From the NCBI GenBank assembly GCA_964609385.1, contig CAZSSM010000118.1, positions 1 through 17,056 on the forward strand: a stretch of DNA of 17,056 bases. Direction: 5' to 3'. A model generated the notes under the pieces. It saw only the letters and a list, made by a program, of their open reading frames with translations, ran no database searches and was not told the origin of the DNA. The DNA is from CAZSSM01 sp964609385. Lineage in GTDB: Bacteria; Planctomycetota; Planctomycetia; Isosphaerales; Isosphaeraceae. Of this stretch, positions 7,602 to 14,345 are shown piece after piece. Position numbers and translations under genes: made by a program. Position 1 is the stretch's first letter, and every line of letters starts with the position of its first letter.

Positions 7602-8926
7602 CGAGACCAGACCGGGGAGCCCGGATCATTAGTAGGATCGATCGCATCGAAAACCATGCTAGCGAAGCTGACGCAGCACGTCCGCGATGCGTCGACGGCC
7701 TGCCGGTATCGCAGCAAGCGACCCCGAGCTGGCCCAATGGCGTGGAGCATCGTGTATGTGGCCGCCAGGCCGCAAGTCCTGTAGCGGTCGCCGACTCTGG
7801 AGGCATGGGCGAACCAGCCGGACGGATCGCGGACGATCGCGCGATCGATCAGCCCAGCATCGAAGCGGTCCAAGTCCGTCAAGGTCGCGTCACCGATCAG
7901 ATCCGGATCGCCGAACTCGCGGCCGATGTGGCCGAAGTCAATTGACCCGATGTAGGCGAGCATGCGGTCTTCAGCGAATCGCTCGACGTCGCGAAGAGCT
8001 TCAACGAACCGGGCGACCTCAGGGTCATCGATCGGTTCGACCCCCCGCTCCATCAGATCGTGGAACGAGCCGACCAACACCGGCACGATTCGGAACGGTC
8101 GATGATCGCCCAGCACGTGCTGGAGAAAGACCGCCTGGAACTCGATCGAATGCTCGGTCCTGTGGGTCAACTCGTCGTCGAAGAGGTGGCGCCCCGCCCG
8201 ATCGGCCAAGCGCTCGACCAGTTCGATGTCGGTCTCAACACGCCCCAGCGGGGTCTGAAAGTGCTTCCGGGTCAGGGCGAAACGGTGTTGAGATCCTTTG
8301 TGCGCGACGCCAAGCACGATGAATGTGTCGGCCTCAGAGCGCTCGACCAGTTCGCGATAGGCCCAGGTGTAGGTCGGCCCGCCGCGCTGAAAGTCGATGT
8401 GCGGACAGACGATCGCGCGGAGGCTCGACGACGACGCCGGAAACTTTCCAGGGATCGGCCCGATCGCCTCGGGTCGGCCCGAGCCTTCGGGATGATCGAA
8501 GAAGGCGTCCAGGTCGACTCGGAGGGCCTGCGGATCGGCATCGTAGGACCGCCCGGCCAGGGCAGCCTCGCGGATCGGGTTGGCCTGGTAGGTTTCTAGG
8601 TAGTCGTGGTAACGCGGTCCGTCCAGCGCGAAAGCTTCGTCGAGCTGGCCGACGAAGGCGCGGAGCTCATCTCGACCGAGGACCTGCCCGGTCTCATCGG
8701 CTAATCGCTGGAGGATCTCCTCGAGGTCGGCGTGGCCATCGAAGTGACGGAGCAGGGCGGTGGCCACTGTCCAGGGGATCACGAAGGTGCCCTCCATAAC
8801 GCCGAATGGGTCGCTAAGCGCCAAATAGGGCTGACCCTGATGCTCGATTCGCCGAGTGATCAAGGGACGGAGCTTGGGCCGTTCGAGCGACTCCAAGCTC
8901 GACGAACCGGGATTGAGCAGCGTCAT
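7598..8926 (-). CDS. amrB: MEMO-family protein (AmmeMemoRadiSam system protein B) with N-terminal PqqD/RRE-like segment
   Basis: Residues about 168-425 of this 442-residue protein follow the MEMO family (PF01875): CPHIDFQRGG (His176), VLGVAHKG (His209), RTEHSIEFQ (His259), YIGSIDFGHIG (Asp330, His333) and TCGLAATYTML (Cys385). The two early His and late Cys correspond to the metal-site residues known in human MEMO1, which resembles LigB-type non-haem iron dioxygenases. In bacteria the family often accompanies AMMECR1 and a radical SAM protein; neither is within this window. Residues about 34-110 (ALSDPFGVMEGTFVIP, HFDGHADLEEILQRLADE, then FVGQLDEAFALDG) resemble a winged-helix PqqD/RRE domain; this is my reading and unverified. 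GAGG 8 bases upstream supports the start. The gene is coupled to the downstream hydrolase. Chemical activity is unknown. Confidence 0.86.
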   Translation of the reverse strand: MTLLNPGSSSLESLERPKLRPLITRRIEHQGQPYLALSDPFGVMEGTFVIPWTVATALLRHFDGHADLEEILQRLADETGQVLGRDELRAFVGQLDEAFALDGPRYHDYLETYQANPIREAALAGRSYDADPQALRVDLDAFFDHPEGSGRPEAIGPIPGKFPASSSSLRAIVCPHIDFQRGGPTYTWAYRELVERSEADTFIVLGVAHKGSQHRFALTRKHFQTPLGRVETDIELVERLADRAGRHLFDDELTHRTEHSIEFQAVFLQHVLGDHRPFRIVPVLVGSFHDLMERGVEPIDDPEVARFVEALRDVERFAEDRMLAYIGSIDFGHIGREFGDPDLIGDATLTDLDRFDAGLIDRAIVRDPSGWFAHASRVGDRYRTCGLAATYTMLHAIGPARGRLLRYRQAVDASRTCCVSFASMVFDAIDPTNDPGSPVWSR

Positions 8927-9298
8927 CTATGTATCCTCAGCAGCAGGTCCGGCGGCCGACCGAACTCGGACAAGATCTTCCGAAAATCCTGGAATCCATC
9001 GAGAGACGCGACGGAATTCCTGGATCATGCTGGGGACCGACGACACCAAGGTCAAGCGTCGAGTCGACCCGATCGACGATTGCCTGTCTCGAGACTCCGC
9101 AAGAGTTGTAACGCGAGCGGTTGAGGACTGTTGAGAACAACGACTCCGTGCCTCTCGACTGCCCTGGTGGGTCTTGGAAGTTACTGCTAGATTGCTCCGG
9201 CTCATGATCAGGATACCTTGACCCAAGGCCCTCTAATCGTGGGGCTTCGAGGCCGCCTCTCCGGCAGGCAGTCTCAATGATCAGGAGGATCACGACCC
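8927..9298. other. Divergent intergenic region, 372 bases, no credible gene
   Basis: This gap separates the minus-strand MEMO operon from the plus-strand LolA-like gene, so it must contain promoters for both directions. I could not identify convincing -35/-10 pairs. It holds a small perfect inverted repeat, CCTTG-ACC-CAAGG (9216-9228), and two copies of ATGATCAGGA (9204-9213 and 9277-9286), the second running into the ribosome binding site. The reading frames here lack plausible starts or protein-like composition. Confidence 0.5.
9283..9288 (+). promoter_or_regulatory. Consensus Shine-Dalgarno before the LolA-like gene
   Basis: A full AGGAGG lies 10 bases before the ATG at 9299. It is the strongest ribosome binding site in the window and fixes this start, suggesting efficient translation of the secreted protein. 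Confidence 0.65.
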
Positions 9299-10222
9299 AT
9301 GCCGCGACACGCAATCCTGCCCATCCTGCTCCTTCTCGGACTGACGGGGACTCCCGGCGGAGCCGAGGCCCAACAGCAACAACGACCGGACCAACCGGCC
9401 AACGACATCCAGGAATTCAAGGCCGACGACCCGGCCGCAAAGAAGGCTGCCGAGAGGCTGCTGGGGTTCTGGGAGAAGAAGAGTCAGCAAATCCGCACCC
9501 TGAAGGCCGAGTTCTCTCGAGAAGATAAGGATCGGACCTTCGGCAAGCTCACCTCGTATCGGGGGCGAGCCTACTTGGAAGCCCCCAATCGGGCCGCTCT
9601 GAAGTTCTGGGTCATCGGCAAGGATGACCAGGGCAAGTCGAAGCTGACCGAGCACGAGAAGATCGTCTGCGACGGCCGACAAGTCTTCGACTACCGATAC
9701 GCCCAAAAGCAGGTCCAGGTCTATCCACTACCCCAAGATCGACAGGGCCGAGTCCTGGATGAAGGGCCGTTGCCGTTCTTGTTCAACATGAACGCCAAGC
9801 AGGCCATGCGGCAATACACTTGGGCGCTCCGCCAAGTCCACGTCGATCCCGCAACCAAGAAGAAAACCCTAGCGATCATTCAACTCACCCCACGTAAAGG
9901 TGGTGTTGAGCGCCGAGACTTCCTGACAGCCTATATCTATCTCGATCTGACCCGATTCGTGCCGACAAAGCTTCACCTGGTTGACCTCAACGGCGAGGAC
10001 ACCAAGACCTACTACTTCAAGCCGGAGGCGATTAAGGGCAACGAGCCGATCGACACCGCGTTTTTCCGGGGGGATGTGCCCAACGGTTGGGAACGAATCG
10101 ATAACCCGCACGAAGGGCAAGCCCAGGCCCCGCAGATCGGGGCGAGTCGACCGGTTTCGGCCCCGAACACCGGCCGAACCCAGCCGCGTCCTGGCCAACC
10201 TCAGCTTCGACGACGCCCTTGA
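9299..10222 (+). CDS. Secreted LolA-like protein resembling the planctomycete TIGR03009 family
   Basis: This 307-residue protein has a classical Sec signal peptide: hydrophobic residues 5-18, then a probable cleavage near AEA-QQ at about residue 24, followed by a Gln-rich start. The core (about 45-255) begins with a helix LLGFWEKKSQQIRTLKAEFSRE. It continues with beta-rich segments such as GRAYLEAPNRAALKFWV, EKIVCDGRQVFDY, KQVQVYPLP and LTAYIYLDLTRFVPTKLHLVDLNGED. This 'W-x-x-x-S-x-x-I-x-T-x-x-x-x-F ... G-x-x-Y ... P-x-x-x-x' pattern is the concave-sheet fold of LolA-type lipid or lipoprotein carriers. The C-terminal 40 residues are Pro/Gln/Arg-rich. True LolA ferries lipoproteins across the periplasm; here the cargo is unknown. 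No LolCDE genes are adjacent. The family assignment is from recalled sequence character, not a search. Confidence 0.75.
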   Translation: MPRHAILPILLLLGLTGTPGGAEAQQQQRPDQPANDIQEFKADDPAAKKAAERLLGFWEKKSQQIRTLKAEFSREDKDRTFGKLTSYRGRAYLEAPNRAALKFWVIGKDDQGKSKLTEHEKIVCDGRQVFDYRYAQKQVQVYPLPQDRQGRVLDEGPLPFLFNMNAKQAMRQYTWALRQVHVDPATKKKTLAIIQLTPRKGGVERRDFLTAYIYLDLTRFVPTKLHLVDLNGEDTKTYYFKPEAIKGNEPIDTAFFRGDVPNGWERIDNPHEGQAQAPQIGASRPVSAPNTGRTQPRPGQPQLRRRP

Positions 10223-10225
10223 GCA

Positions 10226-10265
10226 CTTCTGCACAGAAGCTGGGGACATGGCCTAGTACCTAGGC
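10226..10265 (+). terminator. Two tandem small hairpins just after the LolA-like gene
   Basis: CTTCT (10226-10230) pairs with AGAAG (10235-10239) around a 4-base loop. Eleven bases later GCCTAG (10251-10256) pairs perfectly with CTAGGC (10260-10265) around TAC. They begin 4 bases after the stop codon, a position typical of 3' mRNA structures. Neither is followed by a T-run, so factor-independent termination is only a possibility. Confidence 0.35.
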
Positions 10266-10361
10266 GATGAAGAATAGCTCAGCAGAACCACAAGCGGTTT
10301 ATCAGGCCGACTTAGTGTTGGCCTCGGTCCTTAAACCTTTAGGAAACCCCATACTGAGGTG

Positions 10362-10395
10362 CCTGGGTCTGCAACACGCAGCAAGCAGACCCTGG
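10362..10395 (+). other. Strong intergenic stem-loop
   Basis: GGGTCTGC (10365-10372) and GCAGACCC (10385-10392) pair perfectly over 8 bases around a 12-base loop. A single T-T mismatch is followed by two more G-C pairs outside (10362-10363 with 10394-10395). It sits in the middle of the gene-free stretch, far from either neighbour, so it is not an obvious terminator of the upstream gene. Confidence 0.4.
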
Positions 10396-10427
10396 AATTG
10401 AGTTCTCGGGTCGACTATCCCTTCGCT

Positions 10428-10491
10428 AGATCGGTCGGCCGACTCACCCCGATCGGCCCCGGATCTGGTCCTTGAGCGGACCAGTCTCAAG
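10428..10491 (+). other. Adjacent and mutually exclusive stem-loops
   Basis: A bulged 13-pair stem is formed by 10428-10442 with 10453-10466 (AGATC with GATCT, GG with CC, GGCCGA with TCGGCC). Next to it CTGGTCC (10465-10471) pairs perfectly with GGACCAG (10478-10484) around TTGAGC. A third pairing, CTTGAG (10471-10476) with CTCAAG (10486-10491), excludes the second. This layout is seen in attenuators and structured small RNAs. No T-run follows, and function is unknown. Confidence 0.38.
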
Positions 10492-10612
10492 CCAACCCCA
10501 ATTCTCGGCCAGCCTGAGTAATTGGACATGCCACCTATTTCGCTCCATGAGCCGCTCGGAGAAATCGGGAGTGGCTCTCGTCTTCAACTAAGGCAATGAC
10601 CGCAAAAGCCCA

Positions 10613-10657
10613 CCCGCCGGTCCGAGGCTTCGGAACGTTTGCATCGCTCTTGGCGGG
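10613..10657. other. Nested inverted repeats upstream of the small membrane protein gene
   Basis: CCCGCC (10613-10618) is complementary to GGCGGG (10652-10657). Between them TCCGA (10621-10625) and TCGGA (10630-10634) form a 4-base-loop hairpin. The nested design about 110 bases before the next start codon could be a 5' leader structure. In GC-rich DNA it could also be chance. Confidence 0.28.
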
Positions 10658-10766
10658 ACGCCCGGTCAATCGATAAAACGGTTATTATCCCGATCACGCG
10701 GTGGGACTTCCACGTCTCCGCCCATCGTCGCGTCGATCTCCCTCAGGATGTCGGAGCCACGCACTC

Positions 10767-11021
10767 ATGACGAATCGACTCCGGGACGACTTGGTGGACT
10801 TGGGGACATCGATGTTGTCCTTGACGTTCGCGCTGGTCGTCTATGCGGTTCTAGAAATTCGGATGCCGTGGCAGGATGGGAATCAGATCAGCGGATTGCA
10901 TGCGACCGCCGGCGCGCTGTTCGTCCTTGTCATGTATGTTCTTTTTTTGGAGCTGATTCGGAGCTGGATCTGTCCTCCCGACGACGGCACAGCCCGCGTC
11001 GCCCGACCCGAAGACTCGTGA
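10767..11021 (+). CDS. Small two-helix membrane protein, unknown function
   Basis: This 84-residue protein starts at the ATG at 10767, which has GGAG 10 bases upstream. An earlier in-frame start at 10701 would only add an Arg/Pro/Ser-rich leader. It has two hydrophobic helices, about 14-32 (MLSLTFALVVYAVLE) and 47-68 (ATAGALFVLVMYVLFLELI). A short polar hairpin between them contains MPWQDGNQ, and the tail is charged. The N-terminus is Arg/Asp-rich and probably cytoplasmic. I do not recognise a family. It lies 92 bases upstream of a large permease-like gene on the same strand and could be co-transcribed with it, perhaps as a small partner. The hydrophobic pattern makes it more credible than overlapping frames. 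Confidence 0.6.
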   Translation: MTNRLRDDLVDLGTSMLSLTFALVVYAVLEIRMPWQDGNQISGLHATAGALFVLVMYVLFLELIRSWICPPDDGTARVARPEDS

Positions 11022-11058
11022 CGCCCGGCCGAGATTGAGACGGATCTCAGCCGCCTTG

Positions 11059-11073
11059 GGATCGAAGCGATCC
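11059..11073. other. Inverted repeat in the gap before the permease-like gene
   Basis: GGATCG (11059-11064) and CGATCC (11068-11073) pair perfectly around AAG, 40 bases before the next ATG. A weaker GAGAT/ATCTC pair lies just upstream. It could be a small mRNA hairpin or an operator; no T-run is present. Confidence 0.25.
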
Positions 11074-11113
11074 GAATCCGATACGAGTCGATGATCCCGA
11101 GGCGCCTCTAACG

Positions 11114-12658
11114 ATGTCCGAGTCCAAGTCTTCCCCTACAACATCTTCGACCACCCCATCGAACCCAAACCAACAAGTGCCTCGCGGGCTGATCGTGGCC
11201 GTTGAGCGGCCCGCCCCAGTCGTTCAAGACTGGTCGAGAGGTCTACTGCCGTCACTCTGCCTATTAGTCTTCTGGTTCCCGGTCCTTGATGGTCTCGCGG
11301 TACGGACCCCGCCAGCACGTGACCTCCCCGTACTCTGTTTGACGGCATTGATTGTGGGGGTGCTGGCCTACGCGTTGCTAATCGAGGCGCCCGGCCGGCT
11401 CGGACTGAGGACTGGACGTCCCTTGGAGCTAGTCGCTGCTGACGCGTTTGGGGGGCGCGGGGCCTTAATGATTCCGACGCTCGTTTCAGGCCTGATCCTC
11501 ATTGGAATCTTTGCTGTCGGCTTGCGGTGGGCCGTCGACCTAACCTTGCTGGGCCTCCGGCTGGGCGGATTGATCGGCCCGGACGTGCTGTCCCAAATGG
11601 AATGGGCCGGTCAGTCTTGGCCGAGCCTTGTCTTTCTCGTGACCGCCGGTCTCTGGAGTATTGTGGTGGCCCTCGGTGGTGGGTTTCTGATCCGGATCTT
11701 AACCCCCTTAATGAGCGTCGGGATCGGGTTGGCAGCGCTATTGATGGGCGTCCAGGTCCTGTTGCGGATCAGCGATCTGCCGGGCTATCGCGATCTGGAT
11801 CCATTATTTTGGGGGACGAACTGGCCAAACCGCTGGGTTCAGGCAGGTCAACTGGCCCAGTGGCTGTTCGGCCTGGCGAGCCTCGCCGGAATTATGGCCG
11901 TGGACTGGGGTCGCGGGCTCGATTCTCTCGGCGCGTTACGGCGTGGGGGCCTGGTCGGGCTGACGGCGAATCTGACGATCGCGACGGTTCTGAGCTATCT
12001 GGCGGCAGGGGGCCTGATTGGTGCGTTAGGTCAGGCTCCCCTGACCTTGCGCGTCGGACTCATCAATTCGCCGAGTTGGCTTGGGGCAACGACAGCGTTG
12101 GTCTTCGGACTGCTCTCTGCGGGCTCGGCCTGTGCCTCGGCGTTCGTGCTAAGCCATCGCTTCAAGGCCGTCTTGGGTGGAAAACGAATAGTCTGGGTAT
12201 TGGCGGCAGCTTTAGCCAGTTGGCCACTGATCCTCGGTGACCTGACCGATCGGCTCGACCTCCTGCTGGGATTAGCCGGTGGGCTCTTGGGGCCAGCCGT
12301 CGGGGTATTGACCGGGAGCGGATTGGCTCGGGGGTTTCGGTGGTCCGGGGTCCATGGTGGGGTGATGTCGCGTGGCGCGGTCGCTTGGTTCGTCGGGACC
12401 TCGATCGGGTTGGTCCAACCGATCGCGACTATCATCGACGGACCGGAGTGGCTAAGTGCAGTACCAACGGCGATCCTGGGCACGTTGGCCGCTCTGTTCG
12501 TCTTCCTGATTCTGAGAAGCGGTACAAACACGCCCGTCATTTGGACCGCGACAGACCGCGATGAGAAACCGTCCACCCCGTCTTCGCTCGAGCCTTCGGA
12601 GCCCATAGAATCGGGAGTGGCACAGGAGCCGGGATCCTTCCCAGATGCCAACGCTTAA
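11114..12658 (+). CDS. Polytopic membrane protein resembling NCS1/cytosine permeases
   Basis: This 514-residue protein has a polar N-terminus (1-40), about 11-12 hydrophobic segments from residue 43 to 467, and a polar, acidic tail. Two places recall the nucleobase-cation symporter-1 family. RLGLRTGRPLELVAADAFGGRGALMIPTL (95-123) matches the 'TG-x-x-x-x-x-x-x-x-x-F-G-x-x-G' stretch around helix 2-3. GIMAVDWGRGLDS (259-271) matches the 'D-x-x-R' motif after helix 6 in CodB-like proteins. NCS1 proteins import cytosine, allantoin or related compounds with sodium or protons on a LeuT fold. The substrate here cannot be read from sequence, and no nucleobase catabolism genes are nearby. The alternative is a planctomycete-specific membrane protein. 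GAGG lies about 12 bases before the ATG, a longer spacing than usual. Confidence 0.62.
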   Translation: MSESKSSPTTSSTTPSNPNQQVPRGLIVAVERPAPVVQDWSRGLLPSLCLLVFWFPVLDGLAVRTPPARDLPVLCLTALIVGVLAYALLIEAPGRLGLRTGRPLELVAADAFGGRGALMIPTLVSGLILIGIFAVGLRWAVDLTLLGLRLGGLIGPDVLSQMEWAGQSWPSLVFLVTAGLWSIVVALGGGFLIRILTPLMSVGIGLAALLMGVQVLLRISDLPGYRDLDPLFWGTNWPNRWVQAGQLAQWLFGLASLAGIMAVDWGRGLDSLGALRRGGLVGLTANLTIATVLSYLAAGGLIGALGQAPLTLRVGLINSPSWLGATTALVFGLLSAGSACASAFVLSHRFKAVLGGKRIVWVLAAALASWPLILGDLTDRLDLLLGLAGGLLGPAVGVLTGSGLARGFRWSGVHGGVMSRGAVAWFVGTSIGLVQPIATIIDGPEWLSAVPTAILGTLAALFVFLILRSGTNTPVIWTATDRDEKPSTPSSLEPSEPIESGVAQEPGSFPDANA

Positions 12659-12833
12659 GGCCCATCGAGCCTTACAGGGTTGCGTTGCCCGAGCTATTGA
12701 AAGGGTCCATAATGCGAACGGTTGGGAGCGGCTCTGCCAAACGATCGCAACTTGATCGGTCGACTCGACACCCAAGCTTCCACTCCATTGCCGTTCCCTC
12801 AGCTCCGTAACGTCCTCCGACCCAAGGCATTCC

Positions 12834-14345
12834 ATGCCCGTCGTCTCACGAAGCGCCGACGACACCTCTTCTTCCCCCGACCTCGAATCGTCGGACCCGT
12901 CTCGATCACTGTCGACAGAGTTCGCATCGGCCGATTCGGTCGATGTTGAGCATCCGTCGAGAAAGCGTTACGGACTCTTGTCTCGAACCTTCTCGGCCCT
13001 GGAAGAGCCGAACTACCGAATGTTTTACATGGGCCAAGGTATCAGCCTGATAGGGACTTGGCTCCAACACGCCGCAGTGGCCTGGGTCGTCTTCGATCAA
13101 ACCAAGTCGACGGTCAATCTAGGCTACATCGAGATGGCCAGCCTCATGCCAGGCGTGGTCATGGGCTTATTCGCTGGTTCGGCGGCTGATCGATTCCGAC
13201 CACGAACGGTAATCATGTGCGCGATGATCATCCAGATGCTACTGGCGTTGACGTTGTTCGCGTTGGTCACCGGCGGCGTGGTCCGGTTCTGGCACATGAT
13301 CGCAGTGCTGGCCTTGGCACGGGTCTGTGTGACCTTCGAGATGCCGAGCCGGCAGATTCTCGTTCACGCGCTTGTCGGTCGTGCAGCCTTGACGAACGCG
13401 ATCGCCCTGAATACCGGTCTGTTCAACGCCTCCAGAACGATTGGTCCGGCCCTGGCCGGGGTCATTCTAGCCTACCTGGCACCATCGACGTGCTTCGCGT
13501 TAAACGCCCTCAGCTTTATCGCGGCGATCGTCGCCCTGGCCTCGATACAAATACCCTCGTCTCGGCGTGAGCCAAGCCCTTCAACGCCCGATGCCGTCCG
13601 CGCTGGCCAAACTGTGGGCCCGGTCCCGGATCGGGTCGCCGAACCGGCCCCGAGACAGCCGAGCCTCGCATCTGGCTCGGTTTTGGGCGGATTCGCCTAT
13701 CTGCTCTGCGATCGTCGGGTCGCGGCAGCCTACGCGGTGATGAGCTTCTTCGGCGTGGTCGCGATGGGCTATGTCTCGCAAATCCCAGCCTATACGCAAC
13801 TAGTTTTCGGGGCCGGCCCACAGAGTTACGGGCTACTCCAAGCAAGCAATGGGATCGGAGCGACCCTGGGTGCTTTGTTGGTGGCCTCAATGGCGGGCTC
13901 ACGATGTCGCGACCGGATGATCCTTGGCGGAATGGCCCTCTTCGGTCTGTTCATGCTCGGAGCAGCGACGATCCCCCTCGTGGTGATGCGGCTGGGGCCG
14001 CAATGGTTAGCATTGGCCATCGCCGCGATCCTTTTGGTCGGAGTTGGGCTTGGCGCAATCATGTTTTACAGCTCGACCCAGATCTTGATCCAGATGCTGG
14101 TGCCAGATCATCTGCGAGGTCGGATCATGGGCATCTGGATGATCGTTTTCAGCAGTTCGGTTCCATTGGGAGCATTCTGGGTCGGTCGAGTTATCCCTGC
14201 GATCGCGCCCGAAGATCCAGCCATGGGCCTCTCGATCGTCATGGTCGTCTCAGGGACGATCTGCATCTTGGCTGCCGGGATCTTCCTGGCGACCAACGTA
14301 CTGGGTGAGCGGCCTACGTCCCAAGGGATGGTTCAGTCTTCTTGA
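12834..14345 (+). CDS. MFS transporter, EntS-like exporter family
   Basis: This 503-residue protein has a Ser/Asp-rich cytoplasmic leader of about 50 residues, then two bundles of six helices separated by a Pro/Arg-rich loop at about 241-282. Family marks are YRMFYMGQGISLIGTWLQ at helix 1, AADRFRPRTVI (118-127, the MFS cytoplasmic loop motif), NASRTIGPALAG (198-209, helix 5) and PDHLRGRIMGIW in the second half. This set fits the MFS_3 group (PF05977), which includes the enterobactin exporter EntS and assorted drug-efflux proteins. Substrate is unknown; no siderophore genes are present. AAGG 6 bases before the ATG supports the start. The last 96 bases overlap the tail of the convergent gene. 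A 175-base gap upstream may hold its own promoter. Confidence 0.88.
   Translation: MPVVSRSADDTSSSPDLESSDPSRSLSTEFASADSVDVEHPSRKRYGLLSRTFSALEEPNYRMFYMGQGISLIGTWLQHAAVAWVVFDQTKSTVNLGYIEMASLMPGVVMGLFAGSAADRFRPRTVIMCAMIIQMLLALTLFALVTGGVVRFWHMIAVLALARVCVTFEMPSRQILVHALVGRAALTNAIALNTGLFNASRTIGPALAGVILAYLAPSTCFALNALSFIAAIVALASIQIPSSRREPSPSTPDAVRAGQTVGPVPDRVAEPAPRQPSLASGSVLGGFAYLLCDRRVAAAYAVMSFFGVVAMGYVSQIPAYTQLVFGAGPQSYGLLQASNGIGATLGALLVASMAGSRCRDRMILGGMALFGLFMLGAATIPLVVMRLGPQWLALAIAAILLVGVGLGAIMFYSSTQILIQMLVPDHLRGRIMGIWMIVFSSSVPLGAFWVGRVIPAIAPEDPAMGLSIVMVVSGTICILAAGIFLATNVLGERPTSQGMVQSS

Larger units (their letters stand above)
10223..10766. other. Long gene-free stretch, 544 bases, rich in stem-loops
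   Basis: No reading frame here has a credible start, ribosome binding site or protein-like composition; a 75-codon minus-strand frame at 10302-10529 is Arg/Ser-rich and unsupported. The stretch instead contains several strong inverted repeats, listed separately. Near its right end TATTAT (10683-10688) looks like a -10 element, but no -35 match lies at normal spacing. It may contain the 3' end of the LolA-like transcript, an uncharacterised small RNA, and the promoter of the next gene. Confidence 0.5.

Noticed and set aside
8937..9314. 125-codon minus-strand frame in the divergent intergenic region, starting with a hydrophobic stretch
   Set aside because: It needs a TTG start inside the secreted protein gene, is antisense to that gene's ribosome binding site, and the rest is Ser/Arg-rich without a recognisable fold.
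10302..10529. 75-codon minus-strand frame in the 544-base gap
   Set aside because: It covers the strongest stem-loops, is Arg/Ser-rich and has no protein-like hydrophobic pattern. A structural RNA or non-coding role is more likely.
10223..10766. Known structured RNAs (tmRNA, RNase P, SRP RNA, 6S RNA, common riboswitches)
   Set aside because: I looked by eye for their conserved cores on the plus strand and found none. The hairpins do not match a known consensus that I can recall.
10748..11038. Alternative 96-codon frame overlapping the small membrane protein
   Set aside because: Its translation is Arg/Asp-rich, whereas the overlapping frame gives two clean membrane helices and has a ribosome binding site.
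11527..12240. 237-codon plus-strand frame inside the permease-like gene
   Set aside because: It is out of frame with a clear polytopic membrane protein, and its product is Gly/Arg/Ser-rich, typical of a shadow frame.
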